Origin: Cordia subcordata
Taxonomy: Eukaryota > Streptophyta > Magnoliopsida > Boraginales > Cordiaceae
DNA: 64,000 nt
Assembly (NCBI GenBank): GCA_028554755.1
Contig: JAPTOF010000007.1
Span: 12,075,001-12,139,000 of the forward strand
Direction of reading: 5' to 3'
A program made the translations under genes and the position numbers. The stretch's first letter is position 1. Every line of letters begins with the position of its first letter. Under the pieces are notes generated by a model. That model saw nothing but the letters and a program-made list of their open reading frames with translations. It was not told the DNA's origin and did no database searches. Positions 22,158 through 33,245 of this stretch are shown here, in pieces.

Positions 22158-24104
22158 ATGACTGATCCTAATGCTTCTTGGTGGTCACTTGTATCCTCTT
22201 CCCCGCCACCCGAACGTGTCCCTTTTGCATGTCGCTTGTGTGGAAGTTTCATGCACCCTACTGTTTTCTGTCCCCACGAGAATTCCCCACCTAGGGCTAG
22301 TGCTACTAATGACCCCTATAGTCATGCAACATCTCATGCATCTTCATTTAGTAATCATGACTATAGGGATGCATATTCTTGTTATTACCATCATTGTGGA
22401 AGCCGTGCTCACTTGTCTAGTGCTTGTCCCACCTTTCACTCTTATTCCCGATTGCATGCATTGCCCTATGCCCCTAGCAATCATATGCCCATGCATGCAT
22501 CTACATCTAGCTATCATGATTCTAGGGAGCAACATCATGCATTTTCACAATGGGGTCAAGATGACTCTTTATTCCATTCACCTTCTAGTTTTGATTGTCC
22601 ACCTCCAACACCTTCTTTTTCCACCCATTCTTCTCCTGAGTTTTTTGATGGTTATGTGAAAAATGATTTTCAAAATGACTACCTTTTTCACTTGGTTGAG
22701 CCCTCTTCTTTTAGGTTTTCTTCTCAAGAGGAAACACTTGACTATCTCTTATCCCTCATCCAATCTAACCAAGAACAACTTGAGAGTTTGAAGCGAGACA
22801 CGAAATCTTTTGGTGTGTCCTTGGAGAGAGTGGTTGAGAGTATGCAACTCATGAGTGAGAATGATGATATATCTTTAGAACGAGTTGAAGAGATAGGAGA
22901 GAGACCTAGAGATGAGAGAAATAGTGGTGAAAAAGATGATGTTTTGGAGAGAAGATTAGAAAAAGGGGTTGATGGAGAGATCACATCTTGTAGTGAGAAT
23001 GAGGATGAGCTTAATGATAATTTGGTTCTTGATGACTCTTATGAATATGTTTTAAAGGAAACAGTACCCTATCCTCTTGCGCTTTCGTTGCCACCCAATG
23101 AGTCACGTGAACCTAACCTTCCCTCTCTTCCTACATTACCCGTTCACATGGAGGTTGAGTCTTGTGTCGATAGTACTCAATTGCATTCCGAGTCGGCATT
23201 TAAGGAGTTTAGCGCACATTCTCCCCTCGAGCATTCATGCATACATGATGAGGAATCCGTTGAGTCCCCATTGCCCCCTCCATTAGTGTCTACCCCATAT
23301 GAAAAGCATGATGGCGAGATGACACCCACTGGTGATGAATGTATTGATGAATTTAAAGAGACTGTAGCTAGTGAAGGTTTAAAGTCATCCATTGGGGAAA
23401 ACAAGACATCAATTTCGGAGATTTTAGATGATAAGTTTCTTGGAGTTAAGAATCATGATGTTGAAGGGAATAGCAACTCTAAGAAGACACATAAGAAAGG
23501 AATTGATGTGCTTGGAAGAATGATCTATGGGTCTCTTTGGATGTTTGATGATTCATTGATGGAAATAGAGCCCATTAAGATCGAATCCACCCTTCGTGAG
23601 GAGTTAGAACGACCTAGGCTTGATCATGTTATATCTTGTGGAGAAGAAGAGTGTAGTACATCCACCCCCTATATCGTTGCTCCTTCTTCTCCAAATGTCA
23701 TTCCAACGCCCATTTCCCATTCCATTGAGTCTTCCTTTTTGGAGCTCACGTTTGTGCCTTCATGCATAGAACATTTTTATCTAGGGTTAGAAAGCACGTT
23801 TCCCATATTGCATGCATTAGACCTATCTTTGACCTATGGAGAAAGTGTGTTCCTAGCCCTTGATTATGAGAAGAAGGCATTGGGGTGGCTAATTAAAGAG
23901 CAAGCGGGACATGATTCTTCACGTTTGAGCATGCTTCATTCCACACTTACGCATTCAGTTGATATTTTAGGGTGGGATCTTGAAAAGGGGTGCATCATGC
24001 ATTCATTGCCCCAACCTTTAGTGCATGATCCTTTTCCTTCTATATTCTGTGCTTTAATGATCCGGCAATTTGTGCCACGCAATTTTAAACATGTTTTACT
24101 CTAA
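22158..24104 (+). CDS. G3 ORF: N-terminal CCHC zinc knuckle protein with C-terminal module X
   Basis: Intact 648-codon frame, the only coding region between the G3 LTRs; no protease, RT, RNase H or integrase is present. The ATG at 22158 is chosen because the tandem copies at 57785, 60129 and 62457 start at the same place (M-N-D-P-N-G-S-W-W). Features: CRLCGSFMHPTVFC (residues ~25-38), a perfect C-x2-C-x4-H-x4-C knuckle; a second knuckle site at ~75-90 that has lost its first Cys but is intact in other copies; a Ser/His/Tyr/Pro-rich stretch; a Gln/Glu-rich probable coiled coil (YLLSLIQSNQEQLESLKRD, ~195-215); an acidic middle; then module X with IYGSLWMFDDSLME, LHALDLSLTYG and FLALDYEKKALGWLI. 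Knuckles suggest a nucleic-acid-binding, Gag-like packaging role. That is inference; I recognise no named family. Confidence 0.85.
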   Translation: MTDPNASWWSLVSSSPPPERVPFACRLCGSFMHPTVFCPHENSPPRASATNDPYSHATSHASSFSNHDYRDAYSCYYHHCGSRAHLSSACPTFHSYSRLHALPYAPSNHMPMHASTSSYHDSREQHHAFSQWGQDDSLFHSPSSFDCPPPTPSFSTHSSPEFFDGYVKNDFQNDYLFHLVEPSSFRFSSQEETLDYLLSLIQSNQEQLESLKRDTKSFGVSLERVVESMQLMSENDDISLERVEEIGERPRDERNSGEKDDVLERRLEKGVDGEITSCSENEDELNDNLVLDDSYEYVLKETVPYPLALSLPPNESREPNLPSLPTLPVHMEVESCVDSTQLHSESAFKEFSAHSPLEHSCIHDEESVESPLPPPLVSTPYEKHDGEMTPTGDECIDEFKETVASEGLKSSIGENKTSISEILDDKFLGVKNHDVEGNSNSKKTHKKGIDVLGRMIYGSLWMFDDSLMEIEPIKIESTLREELERPRLDHVISCGEEECSTSTPYIVAPSSPNVIPTPISHSIESSFLELTFVPSCIEHFYLGLESTFPILHALDLSLTYGESVFLALDYEKKALGWLIKEQAGHDSSRLSMLHSTLTHSVDILGWDLEKGCIMHSLPQPLVHDPFPSIFCALMIRQFVPRNFKHVLL

Positions 24105-25589
24105 CATTGGCGCCCGGCTGGAGGTGTTAAATCCAGCGCTACTAGGAGGCACCCTAGGTTTGTTCATATTTTTCTTGTTTTTCTTGTATTTATTTGCTTT
24201 TGTACATAATAGATTAGATTGTTTTTGTTTATCTTACCTTTTTTATATTTTAGGATTTCTTTTGTTTATTTTCGTTCTTAGTAGGTTAGATTTTTTACTC
24301 CCTTACTTGTTCTTGCTCCTTTTCTTCATTTGTGCATCAATCCCTTACCCCGTGTTTACATCCTTGTTTATCATTTCAAATGTCAATGTGAGCTTGCATA
24401 GCATATCTTCTAATCTCTTCTTTGTTTTTTTTAAGCATTAGTGCTTTCCACAAAAGATAGAGGCTAGTAGATCATTGGATTGTCTTTGGCATTTGCGGAC
24501 TACATGGAAATAAGGTTGTATCTATCCATCTTTTACTTGTCCTTATCTATCCCTCTCTGTATTCCCCATATGTATTTCATGTTGATTGCTTGTCGTGTGG
24601 TTTTGTGATTTTTGCTTGAGGACAAGCAAAGTTTAGGTTTGGGGGTGTGGTTGCTCATTTATTATTTGTATCATATTTGGGATAGATTTGCTTGCCATAT
24701 CTTATTTTTTGCTTAAAATGTGTTCAAATTTTTCAATTTTTTTTTTTTTGCATATTTTGAGTTAGTTTATCTCCACGTTGGTTGAAGAGTTGGCTTTTGT
24801 TATTGACCTAATTGATTGGAGAAGATAAGGGTGTATTGTGGGGAGTAAATGGAGTGTAGGTTATAACCTAGACTTTGAAGAGAATCCTTTTGAAAACTAT
24901 GGGGAGTCAGTGTTTCTAAGAATGCACCTTGTAGTTTCCCCACAACTTGGTTGGAAAAAGTGTTTTCAAAGGGTTGTTGATATGAGTGCCCATTCCTTGA
25001 TTGGTTCTTTTAGTTTGCCTTAGCCTCTTCTTTTTCCTTTCTTTTTGTTCAATTTATGTATTGAAAAAAAAAACAAAAATGAAAAAAAAAATGAGAAAAA
25101 GAGAAAAGCCAAAAGGCAACAAAAAGATTGAAAAGTGAAGTATGTTGAATAAGTTTCAAGTGACATAATGTTAATTTGACACAAGTATCTCTTTTGTTTT
25201 TTCATGTGTTATGAATAAGGCTCTTACGTCAATGTGAGCCATTGTGATGTATCTTCTCTTTCTTGTATCTTTGGGGCTAAGTGCATATTGGGAGGCCATG
25301 TTAGTTGATAGAGCACGAAGTATCAACATCCCGAGTGCGTGAGTTGGAATCCTAAGTTTGTGGTGGGTTTAGCTACTTGGTGACATTCCCAAGCGTTGTG
25401 AGACCCCTTGTGATCAAAGGGAGGATCCGAAAAAGATTAGGGAAGCCCTTACATGAAAAGAATGACCCCTTGTACCCCTTGGATGCGAAAAGATAGCAAG
25501 TCAATGCAATTGGCAATTCTTTGAAAAGCATGAGGATAGACTTCATTTAGGCTTGCTTAAGGACAAGCAAGGGGAAGGTTTGGGGGTGT
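24105..25589 (+). other. G3 3' non-coding region with two polypurine-tract-like motifs
   Basis: A hairpin ctagg-aggcac-cctag (24142-24157) closes the coding part. A T-rich stretch follows. gaggacaagcaaagtttagg + tttgggggtg lies near 24617-24646, and a second version, ending caaggggaaggtttgggggtgt, abuts the 3' LTR (25565-25589) and is the probable true polypurine tract. The ~950 bases between are conserved in G2, including tattgaccta, ggagaagataagg and ccccacaacttggttgga. Confidence 0.7.
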
Positions 25590-27216
25590 TGATGTGTGTC
25601 ATTTGTGCATGTTTGCATCTAGTTTTTGCATGCATATTTAAGGGTGTTTAGAGTATAATTGAGTGCGCTTAGTATAAAGTTTATGCATATTTGTTAATAT
25701 TTGTACATAATGTATTTAGGTGCATAAATACTATACTAAGTGTTATATTCCATGTTTTAGGAATGTTTTGGAAGGGTTCAAGCTTATGCGAGGAAGAAAT
25801 GAGCTAACGGATGAAGACCGGAAGAAAAGAAATAAAGAAGAGATCATTCTGATCCAGCCGGTCGACTTAGAAGAAGAGACGGTCGACCGGCCGCTCCAGA
25901 GAATAAAAGAGTGAAGCCGGTCGAGTTCCTCAAGAAGCCGGTCGACCGGCTAGGTCGACCAGCCAGTCCAGAGAGCATCATGATTGAAGCCGGTCGAGCA
26001 AGAAAGCGGAGCCGGTCGACCGGCTAGGTCAACCGGCTGTGCGCTGAAGAAATCCATAAAAAGCTCGTTTCAGCTCATTTTCAGGGGAGGAACTTTTATT
26101 TCTTAAATTCTAATAAACCCTAACCCTTTACCCACTTCACAAAACACCCTAAACCACCATCTAAACCCCACACCAAGCTAGGATTGAAGCATTAAACAAA
26201 GATTTGAAGGATTTGTATGGATTTGGAAGCAAGAATTTAGGGAAGTTCTTCTTATTCTTTCTCTATTTCTTGTAAATATGTTGCTAGATTAGGCTAGATT
26301 TAGGGTTGATTGTTGTTGTATATTAGATTAGGGCTTTGAATAATGGATTTGTGTAGATCTTTGGCTCTTAATACATGTTTATTTACATAAATTTATGGCA
26401 TGATTCAATATGTCTATGTATTGGAAATCAAACATGTCTATGTGTTTGTTAAAATGCCTAAGTGAATATGCATGTGTTATTTATGTTTCAAATACTCTTA
26501 TCTACTTATATGGGTGATATGATTGTGCTTAATCTCGTGGCTTTGCTTAGTAGAGTAGGCTTTAGCTTTAAATCCAGCTAATAGGTTACATGCTATGCTT
26601 AGTCGAGTTTAGGTGCTAGTCCTTGGCTTTAAATCCAACCAAGTGGATAAGTTAACCTAGACTAGAGTATCCCTCACCCACGTTAGTGTTGGTTAATTGA
26701 GCTTTAATGTCACCTAGTGTTTAGGTGCTAGTCCTTGGCTTTAAATCCAACCAAGAGGATAAGTTCTAAGCACGGATTGCGTAGGCTAGGAGGGATTGGC
26801 CCTTAGCTTTAAATCCAGCTAACGGGTTGAACCACTAGTATTGGTTAAGAGAGCCCCCGATCAACACAACGGCAATAGAAGTCCCGAGCCTTAGATAGAC
26901 ATCATTTGTTATCATAGCCCAAGTCTTGTTGCAATGCAATCGCCCTAGGTCCCCTTCTTCTTTATTAGTGTTTCCTTCCTTAGTTTGGTTCCCTTAAGTT
27001 CCTCCATAGATTAGTTTTTATTTTTCCTTTTTCCGAGCTCCCTTCCATCCTAAAGTAAGTAAACACACGCACGTAGCTAGTTTAAGGCACCAGAGCACAT
27101 AGAGACTAAACTAAGGTAGCCTCCCTGTGGATTCGACCCCGCACTTGCACACACTATACTACACACGTCCCGTGCACTTGTGGGCTATTTAGGCTTGTGC
27201 TCAAATAGCGGTATCA
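25590..27216 (+). mobile_element. G3 3' LTR
   Basis: TGATGTGTGTC...gcggtatca. It keeps the longer palindrome array (25856-26038) and TATA-like ccataaaaag (26053-26062). Hairpins 1 and 4 are intact; hairpins 2 and 3 carry agcc to aacc changes. Sparse differences from the 5' LTR imply a recent insertion; a count needs an alignment. Confidence 0.92.
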
Positions 27217-28515
27217 GTTCTCTATTTGTTTGGTTGCCTAAAGCTAGCTATGTACGTGTGTGTGCTTTCTTTAGGATGTGAAAGGAGCTTGGAAAAAGTA
27301 AAATAAAACCTAAGCTACATAAGAACTATAGGTGCCAAGCTAAGGAAGGAAACCTAACAAAAAAGAAGAAAACTAGGGTGATTGCATTGTATCTAGACTT
27401 GGGCTATGATAACAAATTAAGTCAATCTAGGGCTCGGGACTTTTATTATTGTTGTGTTGATTGGGGGATTATTAACCAATACTAGTGGTTCAACCTGTTA
27501 GTCGGGTTTAAAGCTAAGAGCCAATCCATACTAGCCTATGCAATTTGTGCTTAGAACTTATCCTTTTAGCTGGGGTTTTAAGCCAAGGACTAACACCTAA
27601 ACACTATGTGACATTAAGGCTCAATTAACCAACATTAATGTGGGTGAGAGATACTCTAGTCTAAGTTAACTTATCCGCTTGCTTGGGTTTAAAGCCAAGG
27701 ACTAGCACCTAAACTCGACTAAGCATAGCATGCAACCTATTAGTTGGATTTAAAGCTAAAGCTTACTCTACTAAGCAAAGCCATGAGTTAAGCACAATTT
27801 TATCACCCATATAATTAGATAACACATGCAAGTTTACTTAGGCATTTTGACAAACACATAAACATTTGATTTTTAATACATAGACATATTGAATCATGCC
27901 ATGGATCTATGTAAACAAACATGTATTAAGTGTCAAAGATATACATAAATCTTTTATTCATAATCCTAATCTAATATGCAACAACAAATACCTAAAGATC
28001 TAGCCTAATCTAGCAACATGTTTCCAACAAATAGAAAGAGAACAAGAAGAACTCTCCTAATTCTTACTTCTAACTTCGTACAAATCTTTCAACTCTTTGT
28101 TAAATGCTTCAATCCTAGCTTGGTATGAGGTTTAGATAGTAGTTTTAGGTGCCTGGTGATGTGGGTAAAGGGTTAGGGTTTATTAGGGTTTAAGAAATAA
28201 AAGTTTCCCTCTTGTAAATGAGCTGAAACGAGCTATTTATAAACTCTCCATCGGCACAATTGGGGGACCCTACCAACTAACCGGTAACAAGAGGGGTCGA
28301 CCAGTAACAAAATCTAGTCTCTAGAATAACTGGCTGACCCTACCGGCCAACCGGTTCAGACTTCTGTTCTCTAGATTTACCGGGTCATCAGTCAGTAGGC
28401 TCTTCCTTTAGCCCCAACCAATGGCACTATTTGATCTCCAATCTTTAATCTTTGTCTCCTAACCATCAATATTTAGCTTGTTTCTTCCTCGTTTAAGCTT
28501 GAACCATCCCTATGC
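27217..28515 (-). mobile_element. Inverted gypsy LTR fragment, right piece
   Basis: Continues the minus-strand LTR from 20296-20379; the two pieces join cleanly when compared with the intact G3 LTR. It holds minus-strand TATA gtttataaatagc (28232-28244), a palindrome array upstream of it (28262-28400, ggtcgacc and ccggtta variants) and four ttaaatcc-type hairpin motifs (27500-27770). It stops near 28515, where copia leader sequence resumes, so neither terminus is complete. Confidence 0.75.
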
Positions 28516-28753
28516 TTCTCTCAAATTGAAGCTACATTAACTTTCTTTGCCAGAAATTAAAATCCATACATTTGAACCATTGATTAAAACCAAAATCAAA
28601 CATAAGCTGCAACCAAAAAGGTTAGCCAATAACACATATACCTCAGAAACCTATAAATCTTACCACCCACAAGATTATTACTCATTTTATTGTTCCATTA
28701 CACAATTTAGGCCATAACCATGTGTATAATAGTACTTAAGCTCTAACACCACT
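28516..28753 (-). other. Copia C1 leader and primer-binding site
   Basis: Matches the C2 leader at 40848-41085 (gaagctaca...agctttctttgc; cacataagctgcaacca). At 28740-28751 gctctaacacca is a mutated complement of tggtatcagagc, the initiator tRNA-Met primer site, beside the LTR. Confidence 0.75.
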
Positions 28754-30513
28754 TGTTGGATCTAAATGCTATTGTCATGGCTAGTTGTAATTTTGAATAT
28801 TAAAAAAATCATATTAACAACAATAGGATTGGAACCATAGCATAAATTAAATCTATTATACACATGAGAATCACATTCAAGCAAAAAACACAAAGGTAAA
28901 GTTAAGACCCGTTACCTCGTAGCGTGACCCAGATGCAAAGTTGGCGTCTTCGCATAATACATGCCTCATATTAGCCTCCTAATGGTCTTCTTCACTATTT
29001 CCAAAGCTCTGTTGCTAGGATATAATTTGCTATATGGTAGGCAAATAATTTTTAGGGTTAAATTGAGGTCATAGAATTTAATGTGTGTTCTTGGTGTTAG
29101 TGTGAGAAATTTCCTGCACATACCTACTAAAAAAAAATCTCACTCTCTTTGATTCTCCTGTGGGTTATGCCTACTTGCACATTTATAGTACAAGGCAACC
29201 CAAACAAGGATAAAGTTCCTAGAATAATATATTTCATCATAATATCCCTTCTTAGTCCTTCTAGAAATGGAATATTCCCTAGGGATAAGAATATTCTATA
29301 TATTCCATCTCTCTCACTAAATATCTTCTATGTGGGGCCCGCTTATCTAATTGAGATATCCATGAGTTATATTAAGAAGACCCAAAAATTAAATCCCTTC
29401 TTAATTCTAAACTCAAATCTTAATTAAGAAATCCACATAATCAATTTACCTCAATTAATGTATCCAATAGAATAATGGCTATTGAAGGGACCAAAAGACA
29501 TAATTACCTTTGGCTTTTAAAATGACCAAAATGCCCTCGCCAACACTTTAGAGAAACTAAGGCCATTTTGACCTCTGTCTATTTCCAGCGAAAGACTAAA
29601 GCCACAGTCCAAGGATAATTACTGGCTAAGTAGGAGCTTGTCACCCGCTCTGGTGTCTTTGACCAACCGAGTGAAATGACCAACACCTCTCTGTGTCTAC
29701 CTGTAGTCAAGGCTAATTCTATCAAGTTCCATTAGCTCCAAGTCTACATCTGGAACCTCGGAATCACTAGTCCCATATGATGATCATCCACTGGTCACGG
29801 ATTTCTTGATCTAAGGAGTGACCCACAAGCCAAATGACTAAAATACGCTTGAAGGGCAATATCACTAGTAGCAGATTCCTGGTGATTAAGTAGACAAATC
29901 TAAGGGGGCACATAAACTCTACTATTGCATATGCATGTCCCACCTAAATTAGAATACAACACCCAATTTATGAGGACGACAATCTTATTCAAGACCTCTC
30001 TTTGTGGTACTAAAGTGCAACACCCTAATTTATTCAGTTCATCTACACATGCTCAAGATGAAGAGCATTGGTCACTCGAAAGCTATGAGTATTTTGTCTT
30101 TGATATGTGATAGTATGGTCCCCATAAGACATACTTGCGGTGGCCCTGTCTAATGCGTGACACACGCACTATGAGCGTAGTTTGAAAAACCATCCAATGA
30201 TCTCGGTAGATCAACTTTTCGAGGAGATTCACCCACTATAGCCTTGTCCCGGTAGAGTGCCTAACACTACCATCTAGCTATGGACTTATTTATGTTGTCA
30301 CCAAATCTAGACTTACACCTACTGTGCGTCCAGCCTTATTGTGCACCCAAGTCATTGGTTTATATCATTGGAGCTTCATACTTTGTACCAATACATAAAC
30401 AGAGAGAATATGTTGTGCAAAACTTAATCATATGAACAATATCATGAGCGAATTATGTCTAGTATCCAGCAATCACATTGTGCTTGTGGTCTTTAAGGCA
30501 TACAATCCCAATA
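28754..30513 (-). mobile_element. Copia C1 5' LTR
   Basis: tgttggatctaaatgc...aatcccaata; the partner of 15444-17061, with the final CA changed to TA. gatag follows at 30514-30518. About 140 bases longer than the 3' LTR, mostly in the central part (29530-29690). Confidence 0.85.
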
Positions 30514-31826
30514 GATAGAGTTTACGTTTGGAAATTTGGAGTCGTCTTTGAAAGTAACTGATGCGGCAAATAAGATGAGTATAGGCATAAACGATAGGAA
30601 AGATTGCTTTATGGTTGATGTTGTAGATCCATCTGTTGATAAGTATGTTGAGGAGCCAATGACAAATAGTGATGAATTATAAGAGCTTGAAGCTATTCTA
30701 GATAGTTTTGACTCATATACCTTTGACTGCAAGCATGCTGCATCTAGTTTTGTTTCTTTTGATTCTAGAGATAATGAGTTTTTAAGGTTAATTCTTCTGA
30801 GCTTGACTTCAAAGACAGAGACCCTTTGTTTGCATACAAAGGATCCATCATGAGGATGGAGATGAAAATAGATGTTGTATGGTTAATGTGATGGAATCTT
30901 GTATTGGGGAGCATGATTGTGAGATGATAGCCACTAGTGATGAATTTATTGAAGCATTTGATGAGATCTTAACTAGTGTGGATTTGGAGACATCTGTTGG
31001 TGAGAGCATAGCACCAATCTTTGAATCTGGGCTTCATGAGTCTTTTGAAGTTGTAGATACTAGTGTTGAGGAACCTAACCACTCTAAGAAGACGCTTAAA
31101 CAAGATATTGAGGAACTTGAAATTTTGATATATGGGTCTCTGGGTATTTTCGATGAATCATTGTTAGAATCCTCTTATACCCTCTCTATTAAGGAATTGA
31201 TTGATGAGGTTAATCATTTCTTAGATAAATATGAATCGTCCCTTAGTGAGAGTGAGCCCATTAACCTTAATTCTGATTCCTCCGCCTCCAACCCTCCTCC
31301 ATTAGATGATTCTCCTATCTTTTTTCCCAATAAGCCTTCTAATATAGAACACACCTTTAGACCTTCTCACTTCAAGCACGTTCATGTAGGGTTTGTTCAC
31401 CCTCCTCCTATTTTTTATTCTTTGGACTTATCCTTGACCCATGGGTGACAGGTGTGGTTAGCCCTTGATTATCAGAGAGAGGCTATAGGATGGTTATTCC
31501 TAGAGACTAAGTTCGTTAGTATAGAGTTTGGGATGAAAGTAGGGTGTAGTACTTTAGAGTTTCTTATGGCCTATAACATTTTAGAGCATTCTTTTGTATT
31601 TGATGTGTCAGGTTATAGTTTTTCCCTTTATCATTTGTGCTTGAGGAAAATGCTGATGTGCATGACTCACTTGAATATATACTACATGATCCTTTTGCTT
31701 CCGAGTTATGCATTGACAAGTTCATTCGCCGATCTGTACTTAAGGACTACAAATATCATTGGCCCTAACACTATCACCTGGTTGAGGCACCCTAGAAGTT
31801 TTGATAAAATAAGAGTGCCTAGCTAA
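30514..31826 (+). pseudogene. G2 element, right part: protease end and module X
   Basis: Continues the G2 frame after copia C1: FGNLESSLKVTDAANK matches the post-protease linker of G4 (FRNLRSTMKVAKAVNR). An open stretch (30879-31448) reads VMESCIGEHDCEMI, SDEFIEAFDEIL, SKKTLKQDIEELE, IYGSLGIFDESLLE, FKHVHVGFVHPPP and YSLDLSLTHG, aligning end to end with G1 and the C-terminal half of the G3 ORF. A TGA follows, then WLALDYQREAIGWLFLETK, and after a frameshift LHDPFASELCIDKFI, the shared C-terminus. No RT, RNase H or integrase lies between protease and X, as in G1. Confidence 0.75.
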
Positions 31827-33245
31827 CGGCGTCGTGTTAGTGCTACTAGGAGGCAACGTAGATTACTTTCGATATTTCTATTCTTTGTTTTTACTTTCCT
31901 TTTGTTTGTTTTCTTTTTAAGGCTTTGAGAAACTTCTTCCCTATTCTTGTTTGAATCCTTTCCCTTTCATATTCATACACCTTGTTTATCATTTGTATAT
32001 CCCAATGCAAGATTGCACGGCAATGCTACTAATCTTATGCTATATGAGTGTTTGTGATTCGTAGAAAAATAGGGTTAGTAAATGATTGATTGACCATTGG
32101 CATTGAAGAGCTTTAAAAGCACACAATGTTATATTTATCCTTTCTCCACTTGTCCCTTTTTATCTACCCTGTCCCTACTTGTTGTGCATGCATTCTGATG
32201 TTTACTTGCTTGTTGTGTGATTTTATTTTATTTGCTGGAGGATAAGTAAAGTTTAGATTTGGGGGTGTGAGAGTTTGGTTTTATTGTTTTATGCTTTGTA
32301 TAGGGTAAATTTGTATTATTTTCTTAAAATGATAATTTTTTTTTATTTTTTTGCATATAGAGTTATTTATCACTTTGTTGATTGGAGTATTGGCTCTTGT
32401 TATTGACTTAATTGTCTAGAGAAGATAAGGTTGTATTATGGGGAGTGAATAAAGTGGAGGAAAAATCGAGACTTTGAAGAGAATCCTTTCAAAAGCTATA
32501 GGGACTGAGCACTTCTAAGAATGCACCTTGTAGTTGCCCCACAACTTGGTTGGAAAAAGTGTCTCTAAAGAGTTGATGATATGAGTGCCCCTTCCTTGAC
32601 TATTTCTTTTTAGTATGCCTTAGCCCTTCTTTTCTTTTCTATTTGTTTATGTTATGTATTGAGAAATGCAAAAAGAAAAAAAGGAAAAATGCAAAAATGT
32701 GAAACAAAATGAAAATAAGTGAAAAAAATGTAAAAAAAAAGTGAAAAATGAGAAAACAACAAAAGGCAACAAAAAGTTGAAAAAAAGTGAAGTATTGTGA
32801 ATAGTGTCAAGCGACACAATGTCAACTTGACACAAGTTTCTCTTTTATTCTTTCATATGTTATGGATAAGGCTCTTTTGTTAATTGTGAGCCATTGTGAT
32901 GTATTCTCTTCTTGTTGTATCTTTGGAGCTAAGTGCATGTTGGGAGGTCATATAAATTGATGAGGGCCTGAAGTATTAACGTCCCAGATGCATGAGTTAG
33001 AATCCTAGGTTTGTGGCATTCTAACTACTTGGTAATGTCTCGAGAGGTACGAGACTCCTTGTGATTAAGAGGAGGATCTAAAAAAGGCTTGAAGACCCAT
33101 TTTTACAAAAAGGAATGACCCCTTCATACTCCTTAGGTTAGCTAAGGTAGCAAGTCAATACTTTTGGCAACTCTTTTTAGCAACTTGGAGATAGAATTGG
33201 GTTTGGTCTTGATTGGGGACAAACAAGAAAAAGGTTTGGAAGTGT
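31827..33245 (+). other. G2 3' non-coding region
   Basis: Starts with the gctactaggaggcaacgtag hairpin region (31842-31861), then a T-rich stretch, a polypurine-like motif (ggaggataagtaaagtttag, from 32236), the ~950-base conserved block shared with G3, and a second polypurine-like motif (aaaaaggtttggaagtgt, to 33245) beside the LTR. Confidence 0.7.

Noticed and set aside
22171..22659. Plus-strand frame inside the G3 ORF
   Set aside because: Overlaps the longer conserved frame; its composition is a frame-shift shadow, repeated in the same way in the tandem units.
24070..24441. 123-residue strongly hydrophobic frame overlapping the end of the G3 ORF, as a possible env-like protein
   Set aside because: It comes from a T-rich stretch; G2 and G4 have T-rich DNA there but no matching frame, and no signal for translation is visible.
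25720..25914. Short frame in the G3 3' LTR over the palindrome array
   Set aside because: Lies across the promoter region, broken in the 5' LTR; no coding signal.
20646..26038. Palindrome arrays as a CRISPR array or bacterial operator
   Set aside because: Repeats are short, variable and inside plant LTRs, with no unique equal-length spacers and no bacterial genes.
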